This document shows positions 1 to 7,432 of a stretch of 11,529 nt of DNA, piece after piece. This stretch comes from QQUK01 sp913009765 (GTDB lineage Bacteria > Zixibacteria > MSB-5A5 > GN15 > FEB-12). The stretch lies in the NCBI GenBank assembly GCA_937900185.1, contig CALCCW010000018.1, positions 1-11,529 on the forward strand, read 5' to 3'. Within the stretch, counting starts at the first letter, position 1; every line of letters begins with the position of its first letter. A program made the position numbers and the translations under genes. The notes below the pieces were generated by a model. The model was given only the letters and a program-made list of their open reading frames with translations, made no database searches and was not told the DNA's origin.

Positions 1-75
1 GAGCGGCAATGATGGGAGTAGTGGTGAGTTGTATTGAGGTGATACCTCAGATGCTATAGCATGATTTTTTTTTTT
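1..75. other. Non-genomic leader outside the adapter, ending in poly-T
   Basis: These bases lie outside the left adapter. They end in a run of 11 T (65-75) directly before the adapter sequence. Illumina flow-cell P5 graft oligos carry a T spacer 5' of the adapter, so the T run fits read-through off the end of a short fragment. The 60 bases before it, which include a 6-bp hairpin at 35-49 (TGAGGT/ACCTCA), have no recognisable coding content and are probably base-calling noise or an assembly artefact. Confidence 0.8.
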
Positions 76-133
76 AATGATACGGCGACCACCGAGATCT
101 ACACTCTTTCCCTACACGACGCTCTTCCGATCT
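76..133 (+). other. Illumina P5 / TruSeq universal adapter (contamination)
   Basis: The sequence starts AATGATACGGCGACC and ends GCTCTTCCGATCT. All 58 bases match the Illumina universal adapter as I remember it. It is synthetic, so genomic sequence begins at about base 134. Any reading frame that crosses 133/134 is artificial. Confidence 0.98.
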
Positions 134-1655
134 GTTGGCGTATCAGGAGCTTGTCCTTGGTGATTTGAACACTGTTGTCAGCTATAAAGATAAAAAGCTT
201 ACTATTGATTCGGTGGTTGTCTTCTCCAACCCGGGGATTTATCGTGCTAATGGATATTTATATGTAGATCTTGAGTTTACATCGGGTGATATAAATAGAT
301 TTCCAAATTATCCTATGTATATACAATGCAATGCCACAGACAGCCGTTTTGATTTAGTCTCGCATATACTTCCATCTGTTGAAGAAATCAAAGGAGATTT
401 TTTTGCTGACTTTATTCTCTCCGGTACACCTAAAAAACCTCATTTAGAGGGGGATGCATATATAAAGCGTTATTTTAGTGAAAAAGAAAATTCTTTTCAA
501 CCCGTACAATTAAAATATTTTGATTTGGAAGCACCACTCTATTCCGATTCTGCAGGTGTGACCATGTTTGATAATAAAATTCAAATTGATACTATCGACA
601 TATACGTGTATGAAAACAAAGATCGCAAACAAAAACGGTATGCGTATATTACCGGTGACATAGAGGTTAAAACATTTAATAATTTACTATATAATCTTGA
701 AATAACTATTCCGGAAGCGATGCCTTTTATTTACGAGCTTGATGATATTAGAGGAAAAGCAAAAGGGGTACTGCATGTCAATGGTGAAACACCGCCGCTT
801 GTTACCGGAAATATAGAAATTACAAATATGAAGTATGAAGTTAATTTTGCAGAGGAATATCAAGGTTCTCCAATTATGTTAGCACTAATGGGAGAAAACA
901 GTTGGGATTTAGATCTAAATATTGAAATGCTTGATAACTACTGGATAAAAAATGATGATATAGATGCAGAGTTTGCCGGTGAAATTAAATTAAAAAGAAC
1001 AAGCGGTGTCTATAAGTTTGCCGGTGAAATGGAAATTTTAAGAGGTGACGGTTATTTGTTTGATAAAACTTTTCGTCTTGATCCGGGTGGGTCAGTTATT
1101 TTTCAAGGGGATGACCAATTTAATCCAAATTTAGATCTCACCGGATATACTCGTCTGCCTGCTCCAAAAGATAATATAGAAAGTGATAATACAAATGAGC
1201 AGCTTAAATTGGGAATCCATATTACCGGAACGTTAGAAGAACCTTTTATTAATGTAACAGAAGATTCCGACTTTGGGTCAAATGAAAGTATTATACCTCT
1301 TATTGTTGCTAATTATAGCGGAAGTGCTACTGAGGTCTCCAGCTCATTTGAGCATAGAATCAATGACCTTATCACGACTCAAGTTTCTCAGATTGGAACA
1401 AAGCAACTTGGGGTAGAAACATTTGAGATAAATCCTCATTACTCAGGTGGGACTTATGACCCTCGATTAACTACAGTTACTCTTGGCGGATATGTATTTG
1501 GAAGTGATATCTATTTTTCTATCGGTTCTGATTTTTCTTTTAGAAGAAATGAAGTGGGGCTTGAGTACCGTTTATCTAAGAGGTTTCTTTTACAAGGGGG
1601 AAAAGATGAGAATGATTTGCAGCACTTGAATATAAAACTTTATTTGGAACGCTGA
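134..1655 (+). CDS. tamB: TamB-like translocation/assembly module protein, C-terminal part (5' truncated)
   Basis: Only the C-terminal 507 or so residues are present, because the frame is open straight into the adapter. The TTG at 135 is an ordinary internal codon, not a start. TamB proteins are large envelope-spanning beta-rich proteins, often well over 1,000 residues, that work with TamA-type Omp85 proteins and are implicated in outer-membrane protein assembly and lipid transport across the periplasm. Repetitive short beta strands fill the whole fragment. The region around residues 295-350, with an RGDGYLFDKTFRLDPGG stretch followed by IFQGDD and NPNLDLTG, is typical of the TamB C-terminal domain (formerly DUF490). 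The end (GLEYRLSKRFLLQGG near 475-490) matches the usual TamB terminus. The stop codon shares one base with the start of the next gene (TGATG, 1653-1657), so the two are very likely translationally coupled. The family assignment is by motif and context, without a search. Confidence 0.85.
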
Positions 1656-3658
1656 TGAAAAAAATTACACTTTTTATAAGTATACTTGTGCTGCTTCTTT
1701 TATCTCAATCGGGTATGGCGGTCAATAAAGCAAAATTACGCTGGTTGAGAGATAAACCACTTATTGATTCAATTGTTATCAGTGGTAATCATTATATTAC
1801 CAAGTCTGAAATTAAAAATAGAATGTACTCTCGTAAACAAAGTTCTTGGAGAAAATTAAAAAAAGACCGTCGAATAAAAGTACAAAGAGAAACTTTGGGA
1901 CGGGATACACTTGAAATTAAGTATCTCTATCTTACCAAAGGATTTCTGAATATTAAAGTTAGAGAGACTTTTAGTCAGCTTGATAAATATCAAAAAATAA
2001 ATAAAGAACGTGACAATGATTCAATTCCGATGGCGATGCTTTGGATTAATATAGATGAGGGTACTCAATATTTATATGGTCGACAAAGTTTACATGGCAA
2101 TTTTGAAGAAAAATTTAAATGGACTCTGACTAAATTAATGCAAAAACTAAAACCAGGAGAACCTGCTAATCCTATTGAAATTAACAAAGTAACTTTTGAT
2201 ATGAAAACTGAACTTGCTAATCATGGCTATCCTTATTCAACTATTACTTTTACTATTGATACTCTTAAAGAGTTAAATCGAGCTGATGTGTCATTTTATG
2301 TTGATTCTGATTCATTAGTATATTTTGGTGATGTCACATTGGAAGGGATTAATCATTTTCCTAAATATGTCGGTTTACGGGAATTAAAAATAAAAAAGGG
2401 AGAACTATATAGCCGACAAGCAATTTTAGATTCACAGAGACGATTGTTTGAGTCAGGATATTTTACTTTTTCACAACTTACGCAATCCGATAGTTCGACT
2501 AACAGGCTTCAACCTGATTTTACCCTGAAAGTTCGTGAACGAAAATCGGAATTCTTTTCTTTGGCAAGTGGTGTAAGTCAATCAAAAGTAAAAGATTTGC
2601 AGTGGGATTTTAACTTAGGTGCCGGTAAACGCGATGTTGATTTTACTCATTTAAAAAATCCATTTAAAGATGGGGGGCATCGATTTTCTGTTTTTGCCGA
2701 CTATTCATTTTCTATCGGGTCTAACTCTCGATTGATAACTCATCGCTATCGTATGAGGTATACGACACCTTGGACATTTGGTATTAGAATGCCGTTGACG
2801 TTAACATTTGAGATTGAGCCGAGAATCAAATCACAAGTCGGAGATTTTAAAATTCAGCAATGGGCATTCTCTGTCAAAACAAGCAAATGGTTCGGAGATG
2901 AGATTAGAACAACAGCCGGACTTGAATACAATAATGTACAACTTGATACGAATATTGTTATTCCGCAGGATTTACTAGATATATCTATCCGTCGGAAAAT
3001 CTTTACTTCGTTCAGGTTAGATAGCCGAGATAATATATTTATTTCAACCAAAGGTCAGCTTTCAGAGCTTTCTGCAGATTACTATGGCGGATTTTTAGGC
3101 GGAGATAATAATTTTTATAAATTAGAAGCAGCCTGGTCGACCTACCAAAAAGTATGGCCGGGATGGATATATGCAGTTCGTCTCAAAGGCGGAGTTGCAA
3201 AAGAATTTGGAAAATCAAAAGAAGTTCCAATTGATGAGCGGCTCTATTTGGGTGGAGCAAACTCGATTAGAGGGTTTGTAGAGAATTCTTTGGGCCCTGT
3301 TCGGGTAGAATTTGATTCCACCGGAATACCGATTGATTCGTCTGCTATTGGAGCAAATTATACTCTTGTGATAAATCATGAATTCCGTTGGAAAACGGTT
3401 CAATTTTTCAATGTGCTGCCAATTGTCGGTAATCTTTTTAAGAAATTTCCTCAATGGCAGTCTTTGTTTTTTGATGCCGGAAATGGGTTTGCTGACAGCA
3501 GGGAAATTAAGTTCAGTCAATTTGCTTATTCGTATGGTACCGGTTTTCAAATTGTATCACCTGCCGGACCTATTAGAATAGATTATGCTCGCAGGATAAA
3601 AACTGATAGGTATGATGTTGATTCTCGTTGGCATTTTACTATATTGTATGCGTTCTAA
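1655..3658 (+). CDS. tamA: Omp85/TamA-like outer membrane protein with POTRA domains
   Basis: A complete 667-residue Omp85-superfamily protein. Residues 1-22 form a signal peptide (basic start, leucine-rich core, SGMA cleavage site). There is no lipobox Cys, so it is not a TamL-type lipoprotein. Three POTRA-like segments follow at about 37-107 (IDSIVISGNHYITKSEIK), 127-205 and 221-295 (VYFGDVTLEGI, then LYSRQAILDSQRRLFESGYF). Residues 300-667 form the surface-antigen barrel. It contains the Omp85 loop-6 signature YLGGANSIRGF (531-541), LFFDAGN (604-610) and GPIRIDYA (638-645), and it ends in an aromatic beta-signal, FTILYAF. Such proteins insert or assemble substrates in the outer membrane. 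Direct overlap with tamB argues for a TamA role over BamA; BamA usually has five POTRAs and is longer. No promoter of its own is expected. Confidence 0.87.
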   Translation: MKKITLFISILVLLLLSQSGMAVNKAKLRWLRDKPLIDSIVISGNHYITKSEIKNRMYSRKQSSWRKLKKDRRIKVQRETLGRDTLEIKYLYLTKGFLNIKVRETFSQLDKYQKINKERDNDSIPMAMLWINIDEGTQYLYGRQSLHGNFEEKFKWTLTKLMQKLKPGEPANPIEINKVTFDMKTELANHGYPYSTITFTIDTLKELNRADVSFYVDSDSLVYFGDVTLEGINHFPKYVGLRELKIKKGELYSRQAILDSQRRLFESGYFTFSQLTQSDSSTNRLQPDFTLKVRERKSEFFSLASGVSQSKVKDLQWDFNLGAGKRDVDFTHLKNPFKDGGHRFSVFADYSFSIGSNSRLITHRYRMRYTTPWTFGIRMPLTLTFEIEPRIKSQVGDFKIQQWAFSVKTSKWFGDEIRTTAGLEYNNVQLDTNIVIPQDLLDISIRRKIFTSFRLDSRDNIFISTKGQLSELSADYYGGFLGGDNNFYKLEAAWSTYQKVWPGWIYAVRLKGGVAKEFGKSKEVPIDERLYLGGANSIRGFVENSLGPVRVEFDSTGIPIDSSAIGANYTLVINHEFRWKTVQFFNVLPIVGNLFKKFPQWQSLFFDAGNGFADSREIKFSQFAYSYGTGFQIVSPAGPIRIDYARRIKTDRYDVDSRWHFTILYAF

Positions 3659-3750
3659 ATTACTCGCAGACGGAGTAGTGTCAAAGAATTGTTTTTATTG
3701 AACAAACAGATTCTTCTTTTGTGTAGTATACTGAGTACGTGTTAAAAAAT

Positions 3751-3755
3751 AAGGA
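3751..3755 (+). promoter_or_regulatory. Ribosome binding site deciding the iscS start
   Basis: AAGGA lies 7 nt before the ATG at 3763. An in-frame GTG at 3739 lies upstream of this site and would add eight residues not seen in the family, so 3763 is the better start. No convincing sigma-70 promoter was found in the 104-nt gap after tamA. A TAGTAT at 3724 and a TTGAAC at 3698 are 20 nt apart, which is too far. Confidence 0.6.
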
Positions 3756-3762
3756 TTTTTAT

Positions 3763-4926
3763 ATGAAACCAATATATCTTGACCATAATGCAACAACGCC
3801 CGTAGATTCCGAAGTTGTCGATGCGATGCTTCCGTATTTGACTCAGTATTTCGGAAATGCATCATCTGCTCATAATTTTGGGCGAGATGCAAAAGTTGCT
3901 TTAGAAAATGCAAGAGAATCAGTTGCTTCCCATATCAACTGTCAGCCGTCAGAACTTTACTTTACCTCGGGTGGAACCGAGTCTGATAATATTGCAATTT
4001 TAGGGACTGCACAAAAATACAAGAACAAAAAAAATCATCTGTTAGTGGGAGCAACTGAACATCCTGCTATTTTAGAACCTGCCGAATATTTACATAATAA
4101 ACATGATTTTAAAGTAGGTATTATCCCTGTTGATAAAGATGGTTTTATCTCTGCTGACACTCTTAATGAGTTACTTACAGATAAGACTTTTTTAACATCT
4201 ATTATGCTTGCTAATAATGAAACCGGAACGATTCAAAACCTTGTCCCGCTCATAAAAGCAGCCCATGCAAAAGATGCTCTGTTTCATACCGATGCGGTAC
4301 AGGCTATTGGGAAAATTAAAGTTGATGTGAAAGCTCTTGATGTTGATTTACTTTCTTTGACGGCACACAAGATCTATGGACCCAAAGGAATAGGTGCATT
4401 ATTTATTAAAGAAGGCGTTCGATTAGAACCTCTTTTTTATGGTGGCTCGCATGAGAAAAAAAGAAGACCGGGAACTGAAAATGTTGCCGGTGCGGTTGGA
4501 CTTGCTAAAACACTTGAAATTGCTCAAGCTGCAATGGATGACGATTTCAAAAAACTTACAGAACTCTCTGACTATTTTATCTTAAAAGTTCAGGCTTTGC
4601 TTCCTGATGTGTATTTGAATGGACCTAAAAGAAATAGAGTACCGCAGACTGTGAATTTATCGTTTCAGGGTGTAGAGGGTGAGTCTCTGCTTTTAGGGCT
4701 TGATTTAAAAGGTGTTGCCGTTTCATCCGGTTCCGCCTGTACATCGGGTGCGACAGAACCGTCGCATGTTTTACAGGCTATGGGAATAGATAAAGTTATT
4801 TCGCAAGGAGCAATTCGTTTTTCTATGGGAAGATCAACGACAAAAGAGCAGTTAGATTATCTGATTTCGGTTTTACCTGAAGTTGTCAACCGATTAAGAG
4901 AACTGTCACCGATTTATAATAAATAG
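3763..4926 (+). CDS. iscS: Cysteine desulfurase, IscS/NifS family (class I)
   Basis: A PLP enzyme that takes sulfur from L-cysteine, giving alanine and an enzyme persulfide used for Fe-S clusters and thio-modified tRNA. With the start at 3763 it has 387 residues, normal for the family. Visible motifs are YLDHNATTP (5-13), YFTSGGTESDN (66-76), the PLP-stacking TEH (98-100), HTDAVQ with the PLP-nitrogen Asp177, the Schiff-base Lys203 in AHKIYGPKG, RRPGTEN (234-240), and the catalytic Cys326 in SSGSACTSGATEPSHV. The long loop around the cysteine marks class I (IscS/NifS) and not SufS. MnmA follows 38 nt downstream, so a main job may be supplying sulfur for tRNA 2-thiouridine. No IscU, IscR or Fe-S scaffold is encoded beside it, so a NifS-versus-IscS label is partly convention. 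Confidence 0.95.
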   Translation: MKPIYLDHNATTPVDSEVVDAMLPYLTQYFGNASSAHNFGRDAKVALENARESVASHINCQPSELYFTSGGTESDNIAILGTAQKYKNKKNHLLVGATEHPAILEPAEYLHNKHDFKVGIIPVDKDGFISADTLNELLTDKTFLTSIMLANNETGTIQNLVPLIKAAHAKDALFHTDAVQAIGKIKVDVKALDVDLLSLTAHKIYGPKGIGALFIKEGVRLEPLFYGGSHEKKRRPGTENVAGAVGLAKTLEIAQAAMDDDFKKLTELSDYFILKVQALLPDVYLNGPKRNRVPQTVNLSFQGVEGESLLLGLDLKGVAVSSGSACTSGATEPSHVLQAMGIDKVISQGAIRFSMGRSTTKEQLDYLISVLPEVVNRLRELSPIYNK

Positions 4927-4964
4927 AGTTTGTAGGTCTGAACTGATGTGGTTCTAATAAAATT

Positions 4965-6053
4965 ATGACAAAAAAAGTATTAGTCGCAATGTCAGGTGGG
5001 GTTGATTCTTCAGTTGCTGCTTATCTCTTAAAAGAGCAGGGCTATGAAGTTGTCGGGGCTCATATGAAACTATGGGACTATGTCGAAGTTGGCGGTGATA
5101 TATACAAAGACGGTCGATGTTGTACTATTGATTCAATTACCGATTGTCGTGTCGTTTGCGATGCTATTGATGCCCCATTTTATGTTCTTAATATGTCTCG
5201 GCATTTTAGAGATACGGTTATTGAAGATTTTATTTCTGAATACGACAAAGGACGCACCCCGAACCCGTGTATTCAATGTAATTCAAATGTGAAATGGACT
5301 GAATTTCTGCGTAAAGCAGAAGAGCTTGGGTGCGATTATATAGCTACCGGTCATTATTCTTTTGTTGAGAAAAATGAGAACGGTCGGTGTTGTATCCGCA
5401 AAGGTGTTGATGTTACCCGTGACCAGTCTTATGTTCTTTGGGGCGTTTCACAGGATGCACTTTCAAAAACTCTTATGCCATTAGGTGGGTTACTTAAAAA
5501 AGAAGTAAGAGAGATCGCTCATAAATACAATTTACGAACAGCCGATAAAGCGGAGTCTCGTGAAATATGTTTTGTTTTAGATGATGACTATCATAGGTTT
5601 TTAATTGAGATGGCTGAGAAAAATGGAAAGTCTTATGAGCCGGGGGAGATTGTGCATACAGACGGTCGAGTATTAGGACAGCATAAAGGAACGGCATTTT
5701 ATACTATAGGACAGCGTAAGGGGATGGGGATTTCATACCCGACTCCTCTCTATGTGCAGGTGATTGATATTGAAAAGAACCAAGTTATTGTAGGTGATAA
5801 TGATACGCTTTTTAAATCTGAACTGATTGCTGATTCACTTAATTGGATTGCTGTTGAACCTCAAGCGAGACCGTTTGGCGCTCTGGTGAAAATACGGTAT
5901 CTGCATGAACCGTCGGAAGCAACAGTGATTCCTCAAGTGGATGGTTCGGTTCGTATTGTATTCAAAGATTCTCAACGAGCAATAACTCCGGGGCAGTCAG
6001 TTGTATTTTATGATGGAGATATTCTGCTCGGCGGCGGGTTGATAGTTCGGTAG
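4965..6053 (+). CDS. mnmA: tRNA-specific 2-thiouridylase MnmA (TrmU)
   Basis: A complete 362-residue enzyme that uses ATP and persulfide sulfur to make 2-thiouridine at wobble position 34 of tRNA-Lys, -Glu and -Gln in the cytoplasm. The PP-loop SGGVDSS spans residues 10-16. The two catalytic cysteines are Cys102 in GRTPNPCIQCN and Cys202 in SREICFV. The tRNA-binding DQSYVLWGV lies at 153-161. The C-terminal domain contains FYTIGQRKGMGI (245-256) and a typical closing GQSVVFYDGDILLGGG. The segment DGRCCTIDSITDCRVVCDAI (49-68) has more cysteines than the E. coli enzyme, but CC at this place is, to my knowledge, common in other phyla. The ATG at 4965 has no obvious Shine-Dalgarno sequence, only an A/T-rich leader. 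Translation may depend on coupling to iscS, whose stop is 38 nt upstream. Confidence 0.96.
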   Translation: MTKKVLVAMSGGVDSSVAAYLLKEQGYEVVGAHMKLWDYVEVGGDIYKDGRCCTIDSITDCRVVCDAIDAPFYVLNMSRHFRDTVIEDFISEYDKGRTPNPCIQCNSNVKWTEFLRKAEELGCDYIATGHYSFVEKNENGRCCIRKGVDVTRDQSYVLWGVSQDALSKTLMPLGGLLKKEVREIAHKYNLRTADKAESREICFVLDDDYHRFLIEMAEKNGKSYEPGEIVHTDGRVLGQHKGTAFYTIGQRKGMGISYPTPLYVQVIDIEKNQVIVGDNDTLFKSELIADSLNWIAVEPQARPFGALVKIRYLHEPSEATVIPQVDGSVRIVFKDSQRAITPGQSVVFYDGDILLGGGLIVR

Positions 6054-6075
6054 AAATATTCTATAGCAAAAGTAG

Positions 6076-6098
6076 GGCAGCATCCCTGTGATGCTGCC
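6076..6098 (+). terminator. Perfect hairpin after mnmA, possible terminator
   Basis: GGCAGCATC (6076-6084) and GATGCTGCC (6090-6098) form a perfect 9-bp stem around the 5-nt loop CCTGT, 22 nt after the mnmA stop. No T-tract follows on the plus strand, so it is not a classic intrinsic terminator. It could be a Rho-dependent or processing stem, or protect the 3' end of the iscS-mnmA message. Confidence 0.45.
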
Positions 6099-6115
6099 AA
6101 TGAAGTCTAAATAGT

Positions 6116-6159
6116 AAAAACTCATCTGCTTACAAAGATGAAACGTTTGATGATTTTTT
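6116..6159 (+). terminator. Candidate intrinsic terminator with T6 tract
   Basis: An AAAAA run and TCATC (6122-6126) can pair with GATGA (6149-6153) and the six T that follow (6154-6159), with one bulged C. A competing small hairpin TCATCT/AGATGA lies inside (6122-6141). This is closer to an intrinsic terminator than the 6076 hairpin but is A/T-rich and imperfect. Confidence 0.3.
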
Positions 6160-6176
6160 ATTTAGATAAATAAGAT
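6147..6176 (+). promoter_or_regulatory. Weak sigma-70-like promoter candidate for the ion-transport pair
   Basis: TTGATG (6147-6152) and TAAGAT (6171-6176) are 18 nt apart, each matching four of six consensus bases. It sits in the right place, after the iscS-mnmA hairpin and before the exchanger gene. In DNA this A/T-rich such a match can occur by chance. Confidence 0.25.
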
Positions 6177-6208
6177 ATAAATATAAGGAATGTCCGCTTT
6201 TTAATATT

Positions 6209-7411
6209 ATGAGTCGAAATAAAATAATTTCAATAATACCTTTTCTATCAGGTCTATTAATGTGGGTATTGATTGAGTTTACGTTGCTCACAGAAGTCGT
6301 TCTTTGGACTGCACAACTCTTTCTTTTTTTTTCGATTATTCTTGTAATATGGCAAGGTTCTAATTTGCTTGTAGAATCATCTCAGGATATTGCCAATCAT
6401 TTTCATGTATCACCTTTTTTAATTGGACTCACAATAGTTGCATTTGGCACGAGTATACCTGAGTTGGTTACATCTTTAGTCGCGGGTTTCGGTGGAAAAG
6501 GAGATATTGCGGTAGCAAATGTTGTCGGGTCAAATATTTTGAATATTTCTGTTATTTTAGGAGGATTAGCTCTTCTTACTAAAGGAGGGCTTGTCATTAA
6601 CAGACAAACAATTAGACTTGATGCTCCTGTTTTGGTTTTTGGAGTATTGCTCATTTTGCTGTTTGTTGGTCAATCTCCGGTTGATACATCTTTTACTAAT
6701 GAACTAAAGCAGTTTGGTATTCTGAATTTAAAATTAGATTATATTGACTCTATAGTTTTACTGTCTGTTTTTAGTTCTTATCTGTATGTAATAATCTCCA
6801 TGAGAAAAAAAACAAATGAGCCTATGCTTCAATCAACAACCGACGTTGTTCTTTTGAATCAACAATTACCAAAAGTTGGTATTGATAATAATATAAATAA
6901 AAAAACTCTCGCACCCAAAGTTATTAGAATCTTGGCAGGATTAACATTAGTCATGCTTGGCTGCCATGTTTTAGTAGGTGAAGTGAAGTTGGTTGATGGG
7001 GTGATTACTGGGTATGGTGCCGTATGGTTTGCCTCTGTTTTGGGGGTTCCTGATTTTTTGATAGGGTTATCAATAGTAGCTCTTGGAACGTCTGTTCCTG
7101 AAATTGTCGTTTCACTTTCAGCTATTAGAGCTAAAGCTATTGATGTTGGAGTTGGAAATCTTTTAGGGAGTGCGATTTTTAACGTGTTTGTAGTCTTAGG
7201 AATAACCGGATTATTCGTGCAGCCACCTTTGGCAGATTCTATAACTATTAGCATCAGTGTTTTACATAGCCTTATTATCATGGGGTTGTTATTTTTAATA
7301 CTTTTTGTATTTCTTACAACGAATCAAAGGTTGTCTCGAAAAGAAGGTTTTGTTTTATTATGCATAGGTTTAACATATATGATTTATGAAATTATTGTTA
7401 ATTTTTCTTGA
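6209..7411 (+). CDS. CaCA-family cation exchanger (Na+/Ca2+ antiporter-like, YrbG type)
   Basis: A 400-residue inner-membrane protein with two Na_Ca_ex domains, expected to swap Na+ or H+ against Ca2+ or another cation. The duplicated alpha repeats are clear: repeat 1 has VAFGTSIPELVTSL (77-90) and ANVVGSNILN (103-112), and repeat 2 has VALGTSVPEIVVSL (290-303) and GNLLGSAIFN (316-325). The transport acidic residues Glu85 and Glu298 are both kept. About ten to eleven hydrophobic segments are visible, including one or two extra before the first repeat. A hydrophilic loop near 198-235 separates the halves. The ATG at 6209 is the best start, though the nearest AAGGA (6185-6189) is about 19 nt away; a nearer ATG at 6190 opens only a four-codon frame. 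nhaA follows 21 nt downstream, so both were probably transcribed together. Substrate specificity cannot be read from the sequence. Confidence 0.9.
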   Translation: MSRNKIISIIPFLSGLLMWVLIEFTLLTEVVLWTAQLFLFFSIILVIWQGSNLLVESSQDIANHFHVSPFLIGLTIVAFGTSIPELVTSLVAGFGGKGDIAVANVVGSNILNISVILGGLALLTKGGLVINRQTIRLDAPVLVFGVLLILLFVGQSPVDTSFTNELKQFGILNLKLDYIDSIVLLSVFSSYLYVIISMRKKTNEPMLQSTTDVVLLNQQLPKVGIDNNINKKTLAPKVIRILAGLTLVMLGCHVLVGEVKLVDGVITGYGAVWFASVLGVPDFLIGLSIVALGTSVPEIVVSLSAIRAKAIDVGVGNLLGSAIFNVFVVLGITGLFVQPPLADSITISISVLHSLIIMGLLFLILFVFLTTNQRLSRKEGFVLLCIGLTYMIYEIIVNFS

Positions 7412-7420
7412 AACAATATT

Positions 7421-7424
7421 AGGA
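7421..7424 (+). promoter_or_regulatory. Ribosome binding site of nhaA
   Basis: AGGA ends 8 nt before the ATG at 7433. The alternative in-frame ATG at 7439 would be 14 nt away, so 7433 is preferred. The site lies in the 21-nt gap after the exchanger gene. Confidence 0.55.
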
Positions 7425-7432
7425 AATATAAG

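Noticed and set aside
135..137. TTG as the start codon of the first gene, making it a complete 506-residue protein
   Set aside because: The frame is open through the adapter, the preceding genomic base is the library fragment end, and TamB proteins are usually much longer. The gene is 5' truncated.
3215..3550. Minus-strand 111-codon frame inside tamA
   Set aside because: It lies wholly within a well-supported Omp85 gene, shows no family motif, and is best seen as an antisense shadow.
3739..3741. GTG start for the cysteine desulfurase
   Set aside because: It would place the AAGGA ribosome binding site inside the coding region and add eight non-conserved residues before the usual YLDHNATTP start.
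6859..7281. Minus-strand 140-codon frame inside the cation exchanger
   Set aside because: It is antisense to a clear CaCA gene with both alpha repeats intact. Its Pro/Thr-rich composition is typical of antisense translation of membrane segments.
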